From Bombella pluederhausensis (GTDB taxonomy: Bacteria > Pseudomonadota > Alphaproteobacteria > Acetobacterales > Acetobacteraceae), in assembly GCF_026385525.1 (NCBI RefSeq), contig NZ_JANIDY010000001.1, forward strand, positions 310,001-374,000: 64,000 bases of DNA, written 5' to 3'. The notes below the pieces were generated by a model. It was given only the letters and a program-made list of their open reading frames with translations. It ran no database searches and was not told the origin of the DNA. Positions 26,969 to 36,277 of this stretch are shown piece by piece. Both the position numbers and the translations under genes were made by a program. Positions within the stretch are counted from its first letter, which is position 1. Each line of letters begins with the position of its first letter.

Positions 26969-28345
26969 ATGCAGCAGTCAGACGGGCATAATACGGCCTC
27001 ATGGTCACCGGCTAGCTGGCGTACACGGCCAATTCGTCAGGCGCCGAGCTATGAGGACAGTGCCGCACTGGCCGCCGTGGAGGAGCGTCTGCATCGTTAT
27101 CCGCCGCTCGTTTTCGGGGGCGAGGCACGCCGCCTGAAAGAACGGCTGGCGGCAGCCTCCCGGGGTGAGGCTTTTGTGCTTCAGGGTGGCCCCTGTGCCG
27201 AGAGTTTTGGCGAGTTCACCGGGGACATCATCCGGGATACATTCCGGGTGCTGTTGCAGATGGCTGCCGTACTGACCTTCTCCGCCAAGGTTCCAGTCGT
27301 GAAGATCGGACGTATGGCGGGGCAGTATGCCAAGCCTCGTTCTTCCGATGTCGAGAAGCGGGATGGGGTGGTGCTGCCCTGCTATCGTGGTGATAACGTC
27401 AACAGCCCTGAGTTCACGGCGGAGGCTCGTAAACCTGACCCGGCCCGTATGGAAATGGGCTATTTTCAGGCTGCTGGTGTGCTGAACCTGCTGCGGGCCT
27501 ATTCACGGGGTGGCTTTGCCAATCTGCATGAGGTCCATCGCTGGAATCTGGATTATGTCCGCAATTCCCCGCAGGGCGAGCGTTATGAGCAGCTGGCCTC
27601 TCAGGTGGAGGAGACGCTGGCCTTCATGAAGGCCTGTGGTCTGGAAGATAACGCTCCGCAATATGACGAAGTGGAGTTCTATACCTCTCATGAGGCTCTG
27701 CTGCTGCCGTATGAGCAGGCTCTGACCCGTGTGGATGAGTCTACGAGCCAGCATTATGGGCTGTCCGCTCATTTCCTCTGGATTGGTGACCGTACCCGCC
27801 AGCCGGAAGGGGCGCATGTGGAGTTCCTGCGTGGGGTGGATAACCCGATCGGGATCAAGGTTGGCCCGACCACGACTATTGAAGATCTTCAGAAGCTGCT
27901 GGAAATCCTCAACCCGCATGATGAGGCAGGGCGTATTACCCTGATCTCCCGTATGGGTCACAGCAAGGTGCGTGATCTCCTGCCGCCGTTGCTGGATGCC
28001 GTACGCAAGACAGGCCGGACCGTGACATGGATCTGCGACCCCATGCATGGCAATACCACGACCTCCTCCAACAAATATAAGACCCGTGCTTTTGAGCATG
28101 TTCTGGATGAGATCATGGGCTTCCTTGACGTATTCGAGCAGGCTGGTGTGATACCGGGTGGTATTCATCTGGAAATGACCGGCAGTGACGTGACGGAATG
28201 CACAGGTGGCCCCCGCTGCCTGACAGATGCGGACCTGCCTACCCGTTACACGACCTTCTGCGATCCCCGCCTGAATGCCGAGCAGTCCCTTGAGATTGCC
28301 TTCCAGCTTTCCGACAGGCTGAAGCGCATTTTCGGGAACCGCTGA
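26969..28345 (+). CDS. 3-deoxy-7-phosphoheptulonate synthase, class II
   Basis: A 458-residue class II (plant/actinobacterial type) DAHP synthase, condensing phosphoenolpyruvate and erythrose 4-phosphate in the first step of the shikimate pathway. Signatures are FVLQGGPCAESF with the metal-binding Cys, VVKIGRMAGQYAKPRS, GDRTRQPEGAHVEFL, NPIGIKVGP and WICDPMHGN. Class II enzymes share no clear sequence similarity with E. coli AroG, AroF or AroH. The gene leads a plus-strand series: pncB after 35 bp, a small acidic protein overlapping it, then gltX. The aroK-aroB fusion in this window supplies the next steps of the pathway. Confidence 0.95.
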   Translation: MQQSDGHNTASWSPASWRTRPIRQAPSYEDSAALAAVEERLHRYPPLVFGGEARRLKERLAAASRGEAFVLQGGPCAESFGEFTGDIIRDTFRVLLQMAAVLTFSAKVPVVKIGRMAGQYAKPRSSDVEKRDGVVLPCYRGDNVNSPEFTAEARKPDPARMEMGYFQAAGVLNLLRAYSRGGFANLHEVHRWNLDYVRNSPQGERYEQLASQVEETLAFMKACGLEDNAPQYDEVEFYTSHEALLLPYEQALTRVDESTSQHYGLSAHFLWIGDRTRQPEGAHVEFLRGVDNPIGIKVGPTTTIEDLQKLLEILNPHDEAGRITLISRMGHSKVRDLLPPLLDAVRKTGRTVTWICDPMHGNTTTSSNKYKTRAFEHVLDEIMGFLDVFEQAGVIPGGIHLEMTGSDVTECTGGPRCLTDADLPTRYTTFCDPRLNAEQSLEIAFQLSDRLKRIFGNR

Positions 28346-28380
28346 GAGCATCCCGTCCCGGTCCTGCTAGAGGAGACATT

Positions 28381-29559
28381 ATGATGCGCTGGAAAGACGT
28401 CATCGAGCAGGCCCGCACGCCAAAGGAGGCTCTGGATACGGCCCAGATTGAAGGCCGTACGGATGCCTATTTCCTACGGATGCGGGATATCGTCAGCCAG
28501 TTCGGTGACTGTCAGGTGACCTATGCTGTGTTCGTGCGTCGCCCGGTTGTGGCGGCGTATGGGCTGGCCCTGCAATGGGTGCAGAATGTTGCCCGTCATC
28601 AGGGGTTCTCTGTTGAGATCACGGAAGTGCACCCTGAAGGCACATGGGTCGGGGCGGGTGATCCGCTTTTCTATCTGACGGGCTCGCTGGTCAGTCTGGC
28701 ACCGCTGGAGACATTGCTGCTTCAGAAGACGGGTGCGGCCTGTGTGGCGGCACATAATGCCTATCAGATGGCTCTTGCCCTGCCGAAAGTGCCGTTTCTG
28801 GCAATGGATGCCCGCCATTGTGCAGGGGGCGAGATGCAGGAGCTGATGGCCTATGCTGCGGCCGTGGGGTCACGGGCGGCGCAGAAGGAGGGGGCTGTGG
28901 GGTTCATTGGCAATGCCAATCATGCCACGGCTCGTTTCTTCGGGCAGGATCACGGGCTGGGGACCATGCCTCATGCCTTCATCGGTTATGCAGGCTCTAC
29001 CTTAAGGGCGGCAGAAATGTATGTGGAACGCTTCCCAGATGAGCCTCTGACCGTTCTGGTGGATTATTTCGGGCGAGAAGTGACGGACATGCTGGAAGTC
29101 TGCCGCCGTTTCCCCGAACGGGCGGCTGCGGGAGAGCTGAGCGTCCGGCTGGACACGCATGGCGGGCGCTTCCTTGAAGGGCTGGACCCGCAGCGTTCCT
29201 ACGAGGTGCTGGAACGGAACACGCCGGGTACCATCCGCCGTTACAGGTCGGAGAAGGAACTGCGCTATCTGGTCGGGACGGGTGTTTCGGCAGCCGCCAT
29301 CTGGCGGATGCGGGAAGCGCTGGATGAAGCAGGCTTCCCGAAGGTGAAGATTGTCGTGTCTTCCGGTTTTGGCATTTCCAAATGCACGGCTATGCATGAT
29401 GCTTCCGCTCCGATCGACATTGTGGGAACAGGGTCGTTCCTGCCAGATCGCTGGTCAGAAACGTATGCCACGGCTGATATTGTGTCTTATGATGGTGCCC
29501 CACGGGTGAAGATCGGGCGTGAATTTCTTCTTCAGAAGCTTCAGGAAAGGACCGGATGA
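28381..29559 (+). CDS. pncB: Nicotinate phosphoribosyltransferase
   Basis: A 392-residue phosphoribosyltransferase making nicotinate mononucleotide from nicotinate and PRPP for NAD salvage. Recognisable parts are EGRTDAYFLRMRDI near the N-terminus, LAPLETLLLQKTGAACVAAHN, the core MDARHCAGGEMQELMAYAAAVGSRAA, and the phosphate-binding C-terminal KIVVSSGFGISKC and PIDIVGTGSFLPD. It belongs to the short class of about 390 residues. Quinolinate phosphoribosyltransferase is a more distant alternative because the fold is shared, but the N-terminal half fits nicotinate enzymes. Its stop overlaps the start of the next gene by 4 bp (ATGA). Confidence 0.88.
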   Translation: MMRWKDVIEQARTPKEALDTAQIEGRTDAYFLRMRDIVSQFGDCQVTYAVFVRRPVVAAYGLALQWVQNVARHQGFSVEITEVHPEGTWVGAGDPLFYLTGSLVSLAPLETLLLQKTGAACVAAHNAYQMALALPKVPFLAMDARHCAGGEMQELMAYAAAVGSRAAQKEGAVGFIGNANHATARFFGQDHGLGTMPHAFIGYAGSTLRAAEMYVERFPDEPLTVLVDYFGREVTDMLEVCRRFPERAAAGELSVRLDTHGGRFLEGLDPQRSYEVLERNTPGTIRRYRSEKELRYLVGTGVSAAAIWRMREALDEAGFPKVKIVVSSGFGISKCTAMHDASAPIDIVGTGSFLPDRWSETYATADIVSYDGAPRVKIGREFLLQKLQERTG

Positions 29560-30116
29560 TGAATGATGAGGATAAAGCGGCCAGACGGGCTTTCATCAAT
29601 GGCCTCCGGGGTGAAGGAAATGACCAGACCATTGAAGAAGCCGTGAAGGCAGAGGCCGATGCTGCCGTGAAGCAGGATGATAGAGGCTGGATTGTCCGTA
29701 TTCTCGACCAATCCGGGGCCAGTGAAGGCGATGATGATGTGGTTGAGGAGGTCAAGGGCTTTTTAGATCTCGCTCATGCCAATGCGTTTGCCCGTGCCTA
29801 TGTGCGGGATAGTATTGAGCGGTGCCGTGTCCCCGGTGCGGCAGACCGGGATGTGCTGGAAAGCTGGTTTGCCTTTGGTGAAAATGCCGAGGTTGTGGAT
29901 GCGGGAGAAGAAGGCTGGAAGTCCAGCACGGAGCTGGATGATTTCGTCTCCAGCCCTGCGACCCCCATGGAACGGGACTGGCGTGCTCTGGACCCCCGCC
30001 GTCTTGTCAGTGATGAGGAGCTGGCTGGCCCGCCTGATGAAGACAATCAGGATGACGATGAAGATGATGAGGCTTTCGTGACGGAGATCATCCGCCGCCG
30101 TCAGCAGAAGCAGTAA
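29556..30116 (+). CDS. Acidic protein of unknown function
   Basis: A 186-residue soluble protein with no signal peptide or membrane segment. The N-terminal part is helical and charged (GDDDVVEEVKGFLDLAHANAF). The C-terminal third holds a very acidic run (PPDEDNQDDDEDDEAF) ending in a basic tail (EIIRRRQQKQ). I recognise no family. The start overlaps the pncB stop in an ATGA arrangement, which argues for a real, translationally coupled gene, and gltX follows closely. Its position between NAD salvage and tRNA charging genes does not reveal a role. Confidence 0.75.
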   Translation: MMNDEDKAARRAFINGLRGEGNDQTIEEAVKAEADAAVKQDDRGWIVRILDQSGASEGDDDVVEEVKGFLDLAHANAFARAYVRDSIERCRVPGAADRDVLESWFAFGENAEVVDAGEEGWKSSTELDDFVSSPATPMERDWRALDPRRLVSDEELAGPPDEDNQDDDEDDEAFVTEIIRRRQQKQ

Positions 30117-30155
30117 GGGGCCTGCCCCTGTGAAAGAATGAGAACAGAATACGGT

Positions 30156-31493
30156 ATGAAAGTACGTTTTGCGCCTTCACCAACGGGGCAGCTCCATGTT
30201 GGTAATGCCCGTCTTGCCGTGGCGAATTGGCTGTTCGCCCGGAAGCAGGGTGGTCAGTTTCTGTTGCGGATGGATGATACGGATACGCAGCGTGGCAACA
30301 AGGCTTATGAAGAAGCCATCCGCCGGGACCTGACATGGCTGGGGCTGGACTGGGACGAATACGCCCGTCAGTCCGAGCGTCTGGCCCGTTATGAGGAGGT
30401 GATTGAGCATCTCAAGGCTACGGGGCGGCTCTATCCTTGCTTCGAGAGTGAGCTGGAGCTGAAATACAAGCGGGAGCAGCGCCTGCGTGCGGGCAAGCCG
30501 CCGCTTTATGACCGTGCCATGCTGAAAATGACGGATGAGCAGCGTGCCCGTGCCGAGGCGAATGGCAAGGTGCCGTATTGGCGTTTCAAGCTGAGTGGTG
30601 CCACACGCCGCTGGCAGGACATCGTGATGGGGGACTGTCATGTGAAGCTGACAGCCGTTTCCGATCCCGTTCTGGTCCGGGCGGATGGCAGTATCCTCTA
30701 CACGCTGGCTTCTGTCATTGATGATCTGGATATGGGCATCACCCACATTCTGCGGGGTGAGGACCATGTGACCAATACGGGCGTGCAGCTCGATATTGCC
30801 GAGGCGTTGGGAGCAAAGGAGGGACGCTTCACCTTCGGGCATCTGCCGCTTCTTCTGGGGCAGGATGGCGGGAAGCTCTCCAAGCGTCTTGGTGGTCTGG
30901 CTCTTTCCACTTTACGGAATGATGGGATCGAACCCCGTGCCCTTGTGGCTTATCTGGCCCGTCTGGGCAGTTCGGATGACCCGCAGGCGGCCTCCAGCAT
31001 GGATGAGATCGTGAAGGGCTATGAGATCAGCCATGTCTCCCGGTCAGCGGCCCGGTTTGATGTGCCTCAGCTTCTGGGGCTGAACCGTCGTGTCCTGCAT
31101 GGCATGTCCTATGACGAGATCCGCCCGCATCTGCCTGAAGGGGCTGATGAAGCCTTCTGGCTGGCTATTCGAGGGAATATTGATCTGGCTGTTGAGATTG
31201 CTCATTGGTGGTCTGTTGTAAAAGGCGACATCGTGGTTTCAGCGCAGCCGGATGATACCGACTTCCTGCGTGAAGCGGCTCGTCTTCTACCAGAAGGGGC
31301 GTGGGATGATACGGTCTGGAAGCGCTGGATCGATGCGTTGAAAAGCGAAACGGATCGTAAAGGGAAGAAGCTGTTTCTGCCGCTTCGTCTGGCCCTGACA
31401 GGTGAGGATGCAGGTCCGGAGCTGGCTGCCCTCTTGCCGCTCATGGGGCGGGAGCGGGTTGCGCAGCGCCTGAAGGATGCGGTGCAGCATTAA
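30156..31493 (+). CDS. gltX: Glutamyl-tRNA synthetase
   Basis: A 445-residue class I synthetase that charges tRNA-Glu. The HIGH-type motif is RFAPSPTGQLHVGNARLAV and the KMSKS-type motif is GGKLSKRLGGLAL. The segment LYPCFESELELKYKREQRL replaces the zinc-binding cysteine cluster of E. coli GltX, a form common in Alphaproteobacteria. Many of these bacteria carry two GltX copies, one acting on tRNA-Gln with GatCAB; which one this is cannot be told here. I chose ATG 30156 (MKVRFAPSPTG) on homology; ATG 30138 is possible. It ends the DAHP synthase-pncB series. Confidence 0.94.
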   Translation: MKVRFAPSPTGQLHVGNARLAVANWLFARKQGGQFLLRMDDTDTQRGNKAYEEAIRRDLTWLGLDWDEYARQSERLARYEEVIEHLKATGRLYPCFESELELKYKREQRLRAGKPPLYDRAMLKMTDEQRARAEANGKVPYWRFKLSGATRRWQDIVMGDCHVKLTAVSDPVLVRADGSILYTLASVIDDLDMGITHILRGEDHVTNTGVQLDIAEALGAKEGRFTFGHLPLLLGQDGGKLSKRLGGLALSTLRNDGIEPRALVAYLARLGSSDDPQAASSMDEIVKGYEISHVSRSAARFDVPQLLGLNRRVLHGMSYDEIRPHLPEGADEAFWLAIRGNIDLAVEIAHWWSVVKGDIVVSAQPDDTDFLREAARLLPEGAWDDTVWKRWIDALKSETDRKGKKLFLPLRLALTGEDAGPELAALLPLMGRERVAQRLKDAVQH

Positions 31494-31501
31494 GATGTCT
31501 T

Positions 31502-31534
31502 TGACGGAGTGGCTTTTTAGTGGCGACTCCGTCA
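31502..31534. terminator. Hairpin between convergent gltX and K+ channel genes
   Basis: TGACGGAGT (31502-31510) pairs perfectly with ACTCCGTCA (31526-31534). The loop contains a T-run but no T-run follows the stem on either strand, so termination strength is uncertain. Confidence 0.45.
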
Positions 31535-31547
31535 GGAAAAGACGGGT

Positions 31548-32531
31548 TTATTGCTGCGCTTCAGTATCGTCTTTGACTTCAATCGGCTCCTCATCCTTGA
31601 CGGGTAGAGGGTCGGTTGATGTGGTATGAAAGAGGCTGAAATCGACTTCCAGCGAACCCTGTGTTGAGGGTTTAAGCAGGCTGACGAACCGTGCCCCGAA
31701 AAGCAGGTCCTGTGCTTTGTAAGCGTGGTGAGCAAAAACATCCTGTGCAGAGACGGGATCGGTTGCTGTCAGGATCAGGAAGATGGTGGCCTGTTGTTCC
31801 TCAAGCGCAGCAGTATCAAGATTGTAAAGCGGGCTGGTCTCCATAATATGATGGGCAAAAGAGAGACTGACCGGGAAAATTGGCACATGGTTGAAGGTGA
31901 GCGGCAGGATATCCAGCTGGAGGGTGCTGTTGCCGTGCTCGTCCTTCTTTGTGCGGGCTAGAATGGCCTCAATGCTGGCATTCATCAGAGGCGTATTACG
32001 CAGGTTCCCCAAACGGAAATTGAGCCGCAGGTGGTTCCCTTCCTGAAAAATGGTGGCCACGTTGCTGAAAAGTACCTGCGCATGGGGGCGGGCAAACCGT
32101 GCGAATATGATCCCCGTAATGATGGCTGTGAAGATCACACTTGCCAGCATTTCCACGGAGGCTATGGCGTTGGAGAGATAACCCTGCGGATAGATATAGC
32201 CATACCCAACCGTGGAGAGTGTCTGTGCACTGAAGAAAAAATCACCCCAGAACTCGCCCGTTTTCACATTGCTGAGGCCATGCGGCACCAGACAATAAGC
32301 GATGCTGAACAGGATGTTCAGAAGCAGATAGAAGCCCGTCACCATTGTGAAGAAGGCCAGCCATCTCATGGTCAGGCAGGTATGGTACAGGTCCGCAAGG
32401 AGACGGACCTGTGCCTTCTTCCGTGTGATGATGTTCAGCGTGTTGTCCTGAGAGAGGACGCTGGTTTTCCGTGAGGCGCTCTGCTGCTGCCTTACACGGT
32501 TGATGAGGGAATCAGGAATTTTCAGGTGCAT
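31548..32531 (-). CDS. Inward-rectifier (KirBac-type) potassium channel
   Basis: A 327-residue membrane channel. Two transmembrane helices (WLAFFTMVTGFYLLLNILFSI and IASVEMLASVIFTAIITGIIFA) flank the pore loop FFFSAQTLSTVGYGYIYPQG, whose TVGYG is the potassium selectivity filter. The C-terminal half is the immunoglobulin-like cytoplasmic Kir domain, starting FARFARPHAQVLFSNVATI with the RPHAQVLFS-type segment typical of KirBac. It should be a tetrameric K+ channel for potassium or membrane potential control. The acidic tail (PVKDEEPIEVKDD) is low complexity. It lies 72 bp downstream of trmJ on the same strand. Confidence 0.93.
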   Translation of the reverse strand: MHLKIPDSLINRVRQQQSASRKTSVLSQDNTLNIITRKKAQVRLLADLYHTCLTMRWLAFFTMVTGFYLLLNILFSIAYCLVPHGLSNVKTGEFWGDFFFSAQTLSTVGYGYIYPQGYLSNAIASVEMLASVIFTAIITGIIFARFARPHAQVLFSNVATIFQEGNHLRLNFRLGNLRNTPLMNASIEAILARTKKDEHGNSTLQLDILPLTFNHVPIFPVSLSFAHHIMETSPLYNLDTAALEEQQATIFLILTATDPVSAQDVFAHHAYKAQDLLFGARFVSLLKPSTQGSLEVDFSLFHTTSTDPLPVKDEEPIEVKDDTEAQQ

Positions 32532-32603
32532 AAGGAACCAGCAGCGGAAGAAGGGTGGAAAGGCGGATGATTCCAGCGGGCTATGGCCGTTCTGGGGCAG
32601 CGA

Positions 32604-33413
32604 TCATTCTTTTGTATGACGGATTTTCCGGGCACGGGAGAGTTCGCTGACAACACCATGCAGTGTCCGCAGTTCCTGCTCGGTTACTTCGCCACGGGCG
32701 AAAAGATGACGCAGGTTGCGGATCATGCCCGGGCGCTTCTGTTCATGATGAAGAAAACCACATTCATCAAGGTCCCGCAGCAGATGGGTCATGAAGTTCT
32801 CAACCTCGCCCTTGGTGGCCACATGCGTCTCATTGGTCATGAGATACTGTTCCGGCACGGTATCTTCGGTCAGATACCATTCATAAGCCATAACAAGCAC
32901 GGCCTGCGCCAGATTGAGCGACATGAAGCGGGGGTTGAGCGGATAACGGATGAGCGTGTCGGCTCGGGCCATATCCTCATTATCCAGCCCAGCCCGTTCT
33001 GGGCCGAACAGGATGCCGCTTTTCAGCTTCCGGCTGCTGGTGGCCCGTAGTTCGGCGGCTGCACCACGGGCTGTCATGACCGGCTTGATGACATGGCGGG
33101 GGCGGGGGCAGGTGGCAAAAACACGGTGAAGATCGGCGATGGCATCATCAACCGTTTCAAAGACCGTGGCTTCTTCCAGAATACGGTCCGCACCGGAAGA
33201 CGCATACCAAGCACGGGGCTGAGGCCAGCCATCCCGTGGCGCTACCAGGCGGAGATGAAACAGCCCACCATTTGCCATAGCCCGGGCTGTGGTCCCGATA
33301 TTTTCAGCCAGCTGGGGGCGGACAAGAATGACAACAGGGTCAAAAGGAGCGGGTGGGGCCAGATCAGCCCCGCCATTACGGCCTGTCATGAGTGGTGTTA
33401 TCCTTTCCGCCAT
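32604..33413 (-). CDS. trmJ: tRNA (cytidine/uridine-2'-O-)-methyltransferase TrmJ family
   Basis: A 269-residue SPOUT methyltransferase. The N-terminal VVILVRPQLAENIGTTARAMANGG and RLVAPRDGWPQPRAWYASSGA are typical of TrmJ. The knot motifs ILFGPERAGLDNEDMARAD and PLNPRFMSLNLAQAVLVMAYEWYL bind S-adenosylmethionine. The helical C-terminal extension of about 90 residues is the TrmJ tail. TrmJ modifies position 32 in the tRNA anticodon loop. The start at 33413 overlaps the end of cysS by 16 bp and follows AGCAGG; ATG 33389 is an alternative. The pair is probably one transcript. Confidence 0.88.
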   Translation of the reverse strand: MAERITPLMTGRNGGADLAPPAPFDPVVILVRPQLAENIGTTARAMANGGLFHLRLVAPRDGWPQPRAWYASSGADRILEEATVFETVDDAIADLHRVFATCPRPRHVIKPVMTARGAAAELRATSSRKLKSGILFGPERAGLDNEDMARADTLIRYPLNPRFMSLNLAQAVLVMAYEWYLTEDTVPEQYLMTNETHVATKGEVENFMTHLLRDLDECGFLHHEQKRPGMIRNLRHLFARGEVTEQELRTLHGVVSELSRARKIRHTKE

Positions 33414-34786
33414 GTTGTGCCTGCTGGGCCATCTTCCAGCAGAATGCCTTTTTCGGCCAAATCATTGCGTATCTGGTCGGCTAGAGCAAAGTCACGGGCC
33501 TTGCGGGCGGCCAGACGTTTTTCAATCAGGGCTTCAATGGCGGCAGGGTCAAGTTCCGTTCCCCCTTGAAACCAGTCTGCCGGACTCATGCTGAACAGCC
33601 CCAGAAGCTGCCCCCCTGCCAGAAGCAGGTTCGCAGCCTCTTGCTGGCCTTCGAGGGCAGCATCGGCATGGCGGTGCAGAACGCTGAGAGCCAGCGGCGT
33701 GTTGAGATCGTCACAGAGGGCATCCAGCATATCAGCCGGGACGGTTTCCGCTCCGGTGGGTGGGGTTTTCTCCAGTGCCCGGTAGAAGCGGTCCATGATG
33801 CGGCGGGCTTCGTCCAGCTTCTCCCATGTGAAGTCCAGAGTGGAGCGGTAATGCGAGCCGAGGAAAAGTAGGCGCAGGGCCTCGGCGGGGGTGCGTTCCA
33901 GCACTTCATGGATGGTGTGAAAATTGCCCAGAGATTTGGACATTTTTTCACCGCCGGAAAGCAGCATCCCGGTATGAACCCAGTGGCGGGCAAAATGGCT
34001 GTGCGGATAGCAGCAGAGAGACTGTGCCCGCTCATTCTCATGGTGGGGGAACAGCAGGTCATTCCCGCCGCCGTGAATGTCGAAGCTTTCCCCAAGATAA
34101 CGCTCGGCCATGGCGGAGCATTCAATATGCCAGCCGGGGCGGCCACGGCCATAGGGGCTATCCCAGCCCGGTTCATCCTCGTTGGAGGGCTTCCAGAGAA
34201 CGAAATCGCCGGGATTGCGCTTATAACCGGCGACTTCCACACGGGCACCGGCCAGCATGTCTTCTAAAGACCGGCCAGACAGGGCTCCGTAGCCGGGGAA
34301 GGATGTGACATCAAAAAGCACATGCCCGTCTGCTTCATAAGCGTGGCCCTGTGCGATGAGGCGGCCAATCATCTCCAGCATGGCCGGGATATGCTGTGTG
34401 GCTTTGGGTTCGATGGTCGGGGGGAGGATGTTCAGAGCCGCAAGATCGTCATGGAAGTCCTGCGTGGTGCGTCCCGTCAGGTTGGCGATGTCTTCGCCAT
34501 TTTCCTGTGCCCGCTGAATAATTTTGTCATCAATATCTGTGATGTTGCGAACATAGGTGACCCGTGGGTAGAGCGCACGGAGCAGCCGGACCAGTATGTC
34601 CGCACTCAGCATGGAGCGCAGATTACCGAGATGCACCCGGTCATACACGGTAGGCCCGCAGAAATAGATGCGGACATTGGCGGCGTCATCAGGGGTAAAG
34701 GGGACAGTCGTGCGCTGGTGGCTGTTATGAAGCCTCAGGCCGTGCTGGGCGGAAGAAAGGTCTGTAGTGCTCTGCTGCGTGCTCAT
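33398..34786 (-). CDS. cysS: Cysteinyl-tRNA synthetase
   Basis: A 462-residue class I synthetase. It has the zinc-binding Cys of YFCGPTVYDRVHLGNLRSML, containing the HIGH-type motif VHLGN, the ITDIDDKIIQRA segment, GRPGWHIECSAMAERYLG, FPHHENERAQS, and the KMSKS motif in GGEKMSKSLGNFHT. It charges tRNA-Cys. The C-terminal DALR-type helical part precedes a short tail that overlaps trmJ. The gene is divergent from the MATE transporter gene, with promoters expected in 34787-34879. Confidence 0.96.
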   Translation of the reverse strand: MSTQQSTTDLSSAQHGLRLHNSHQRTTVPFTPDDAANVRIYFCGPTVYDRVHLGNLRSMLSADILVRLLRALYPRVTYVRNITDIDDKIIQRAQENGEDIANLTGRTTQDFHDDLAALNILPPTIEPKATQHIPAMLEMIGRLIAQGHAYEADGHVLFDVTSFPGYGALSGRSLEDMLAGARVEVAGYKRNPGDFVLWKPSNEDEPGWDSPYGRGRPGWHIECSAMAERYLGESFDIHGGGNDLLFPHHENERAQSLCCYPHSHFARHWVHTGMLLSGGEKMSKSLGNFHTIHEVLERTPAEALRLLFLGSHYRSTLDFTWEKLDEARRIMDRFYRALEKTPPTGAETVPADMLDALCDDLNTPLALSVLHRHADAALEGQQEAANLLLAGGQLLGLFSMSPADWFQGGTELDPAAIEALIEKRLAARKARDFALADQIRNDLAEKGILLEDGPAGTTWRKG

Positions 34787-34879
34787 GCCTGTTCAATGCG
34801 ACAGAGATGCGTCTGGTGCAACAGGGAATTCATTCTTTAACACTTGCACTTTGCGTTATATGCGATAGAGACGAAACTT

Positions 34880-36277
34880 ATGTCCACATCAAGAATGAAA
34901 CACTCTGCCCCTGTCGTGGGTATGTCCGCTCACATCCGCACTCTGATTCAGGTTGGTTTGCCCCTTGCGCTCTCCCAACTTTCGGAGATGGCCATGGGGG
35001 TGACGGATACCATCCTGCTGGGCAGCCTTGGCGTGGATGCTGTGGCGATTGGAGGAATTTCCAACAATTTCTTCTTCACGACCATGATTTCCTTTCAGGC
35101 GGTACTGGGTGGAGTCGGTGTTCTGCTCTCCCATGCTCGTGGTGGCGTGGAACATGGCCATGAAGGCGGGCATGACCGGCGTAGCATCATCAGTGCGGGC
35201 ACGGTTCTGGGGGTGCTGTTCTTCATCCCGTGTCTGATCCTGTTGCTCTGTTCCAGCCAGATTTTCGGTCTGATGGGGGAGCCGATCATGGTGATTGAGC
35301 AGGGCGGGCGGTTCATTGATGTCCTGCTTTATGCCCTGCTGCCCAATTTGGTGTTTCTGGGGCTCTGCCGTGTGGCTCTGCCATCTCTGGGGGCTGAATC
35401 CCTGCTGCTCTGGACCATGCCCATCATGGCCCTGTGCAATGGCGTGCTGAATGCGGCTTTGATTCATGGCTGGTTTGGCCTGCCAGCCTACGGGCTGTTC
35501 GGCTCGGCTCATGCCACGATGCTGACAGGCTGGGGCATGAGCTTTGTCCTGCTGCTTCTTATTCTCTGCCGTGCCAATCTGAGAGACCTGTTGAAGCCTG
35601 TGAAAGTGCACTGGCCTCTCCTGAAGGAACTGATGATCCTTGGCCTGCCCATGATGGTCACGGCGGCTTCTGAGTTGCTTTTATTTCAGATCACCACGCT
35701 CAATGCGGGTCGTTTGGGGACACGCAGCCTTGCGGCGCATCAGGTGGCGCTGAATACGATTTCCCTGCTTTTCATGGTCTGTCTGGCAATCGGGCAGGCG
35801 GCTAATGTGCGGGTGGCCTATTGGCGAGGGGCAAAGCGGCGGGAGGAAGCCTGCCGGGCCTCCAGCGGAGCACTGCTGCTTGTATTGGCATGGACGGTCC
35901 TGACAGGGCTGGTCCTGATGCTTCTGCCGGATTGGATCGCCCGACTGTACTATACCGGTACTCCACCAGATGCTGGAACATTCGGTACGACCGTTCTTCT
36001 GCTGAAGATTGCAGGGATTTTCCAGATTGTGGATGGTGTGCAGGCTGTGTGTAACGGTGCCTTGCGGGGCTGTGGTGATACGTTTGTGCCGATGATGATC
36101 AGCATCGTGAGCTATGGGCTGATCGGCATTGGTCTGGGGTACTGGCTGGCTTTCTGGCGGGGCTATGGTGTGGAAGGTCTGTGGATCGGGCTTGCGGCGG
36201 GATTGGGCGTGACGGCTCTGGCGCTTGGTGCACGGCTCTATCTGCTGCTTTATCGCCGGAAGGATGTGCGGTCTTAA
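34880..36277 (+). CDS. MATE family efflux transporter
   Basis: A 465-residue, 12-helix membrane transporter of the NorM/MATE group, exporting cationic drugs or metabolites by Na+ or H+ antiport. The first half has LIQVGLPLALSQLSEMAMGVTDTILLGSLG, the family's N-terminal helix pair. The second half repeats the plan with LKELMILGLPMMVTAASELLLFQ and FQIVDGVQAVCNGALRGCGDT, which is highly characteristic. ATG 34880 gives the normal length; the frame opens upstream at a TTG. It precedes the ytcA-mdtNOP-like operon by about 250 bp on the same strand but is probably a separate unit. Confidence 0.92.
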   Translation: MSTSRMKHSAPVVGMSAHIRTLIQVGLPLALSQLSEMAMGVTDTILLGSLGVDAVAIGGISNNFFFTTMISFQAVLGGVGVLLSHARGGVEHGHEGGHDRRSIISAGTVLGVLFFIPCLILLLCSSQIFGLMGEPIMVIEQGGRFIDVLLYALLPNLVFLGLCRVALPSLGAESLLLWTMPIMALCNGVLNAALIHGWFGLPAYGLFGSAHATMLTGWGMSFVLLLLILCRANLRDLLKPVKVHWPLLKELMILGLPMMVTAASELLLFQITTLNAGRLGTRSLAAHQVALNTISLLFMVCLAIGQAANVRVAYWRGAKRREEACRASSGALLLVLAWTVLTGLVLMLLPDWIARLYYTGTPPDAGTFGTTVLLLKIAGIFQIVDGVQAVCNGALRGCGDTFVPMMISIVSYGLIGIGLGYWLAFWRGYGVEGLWIGLAAGLGVTALALGARLYLLLYRRKDVRS

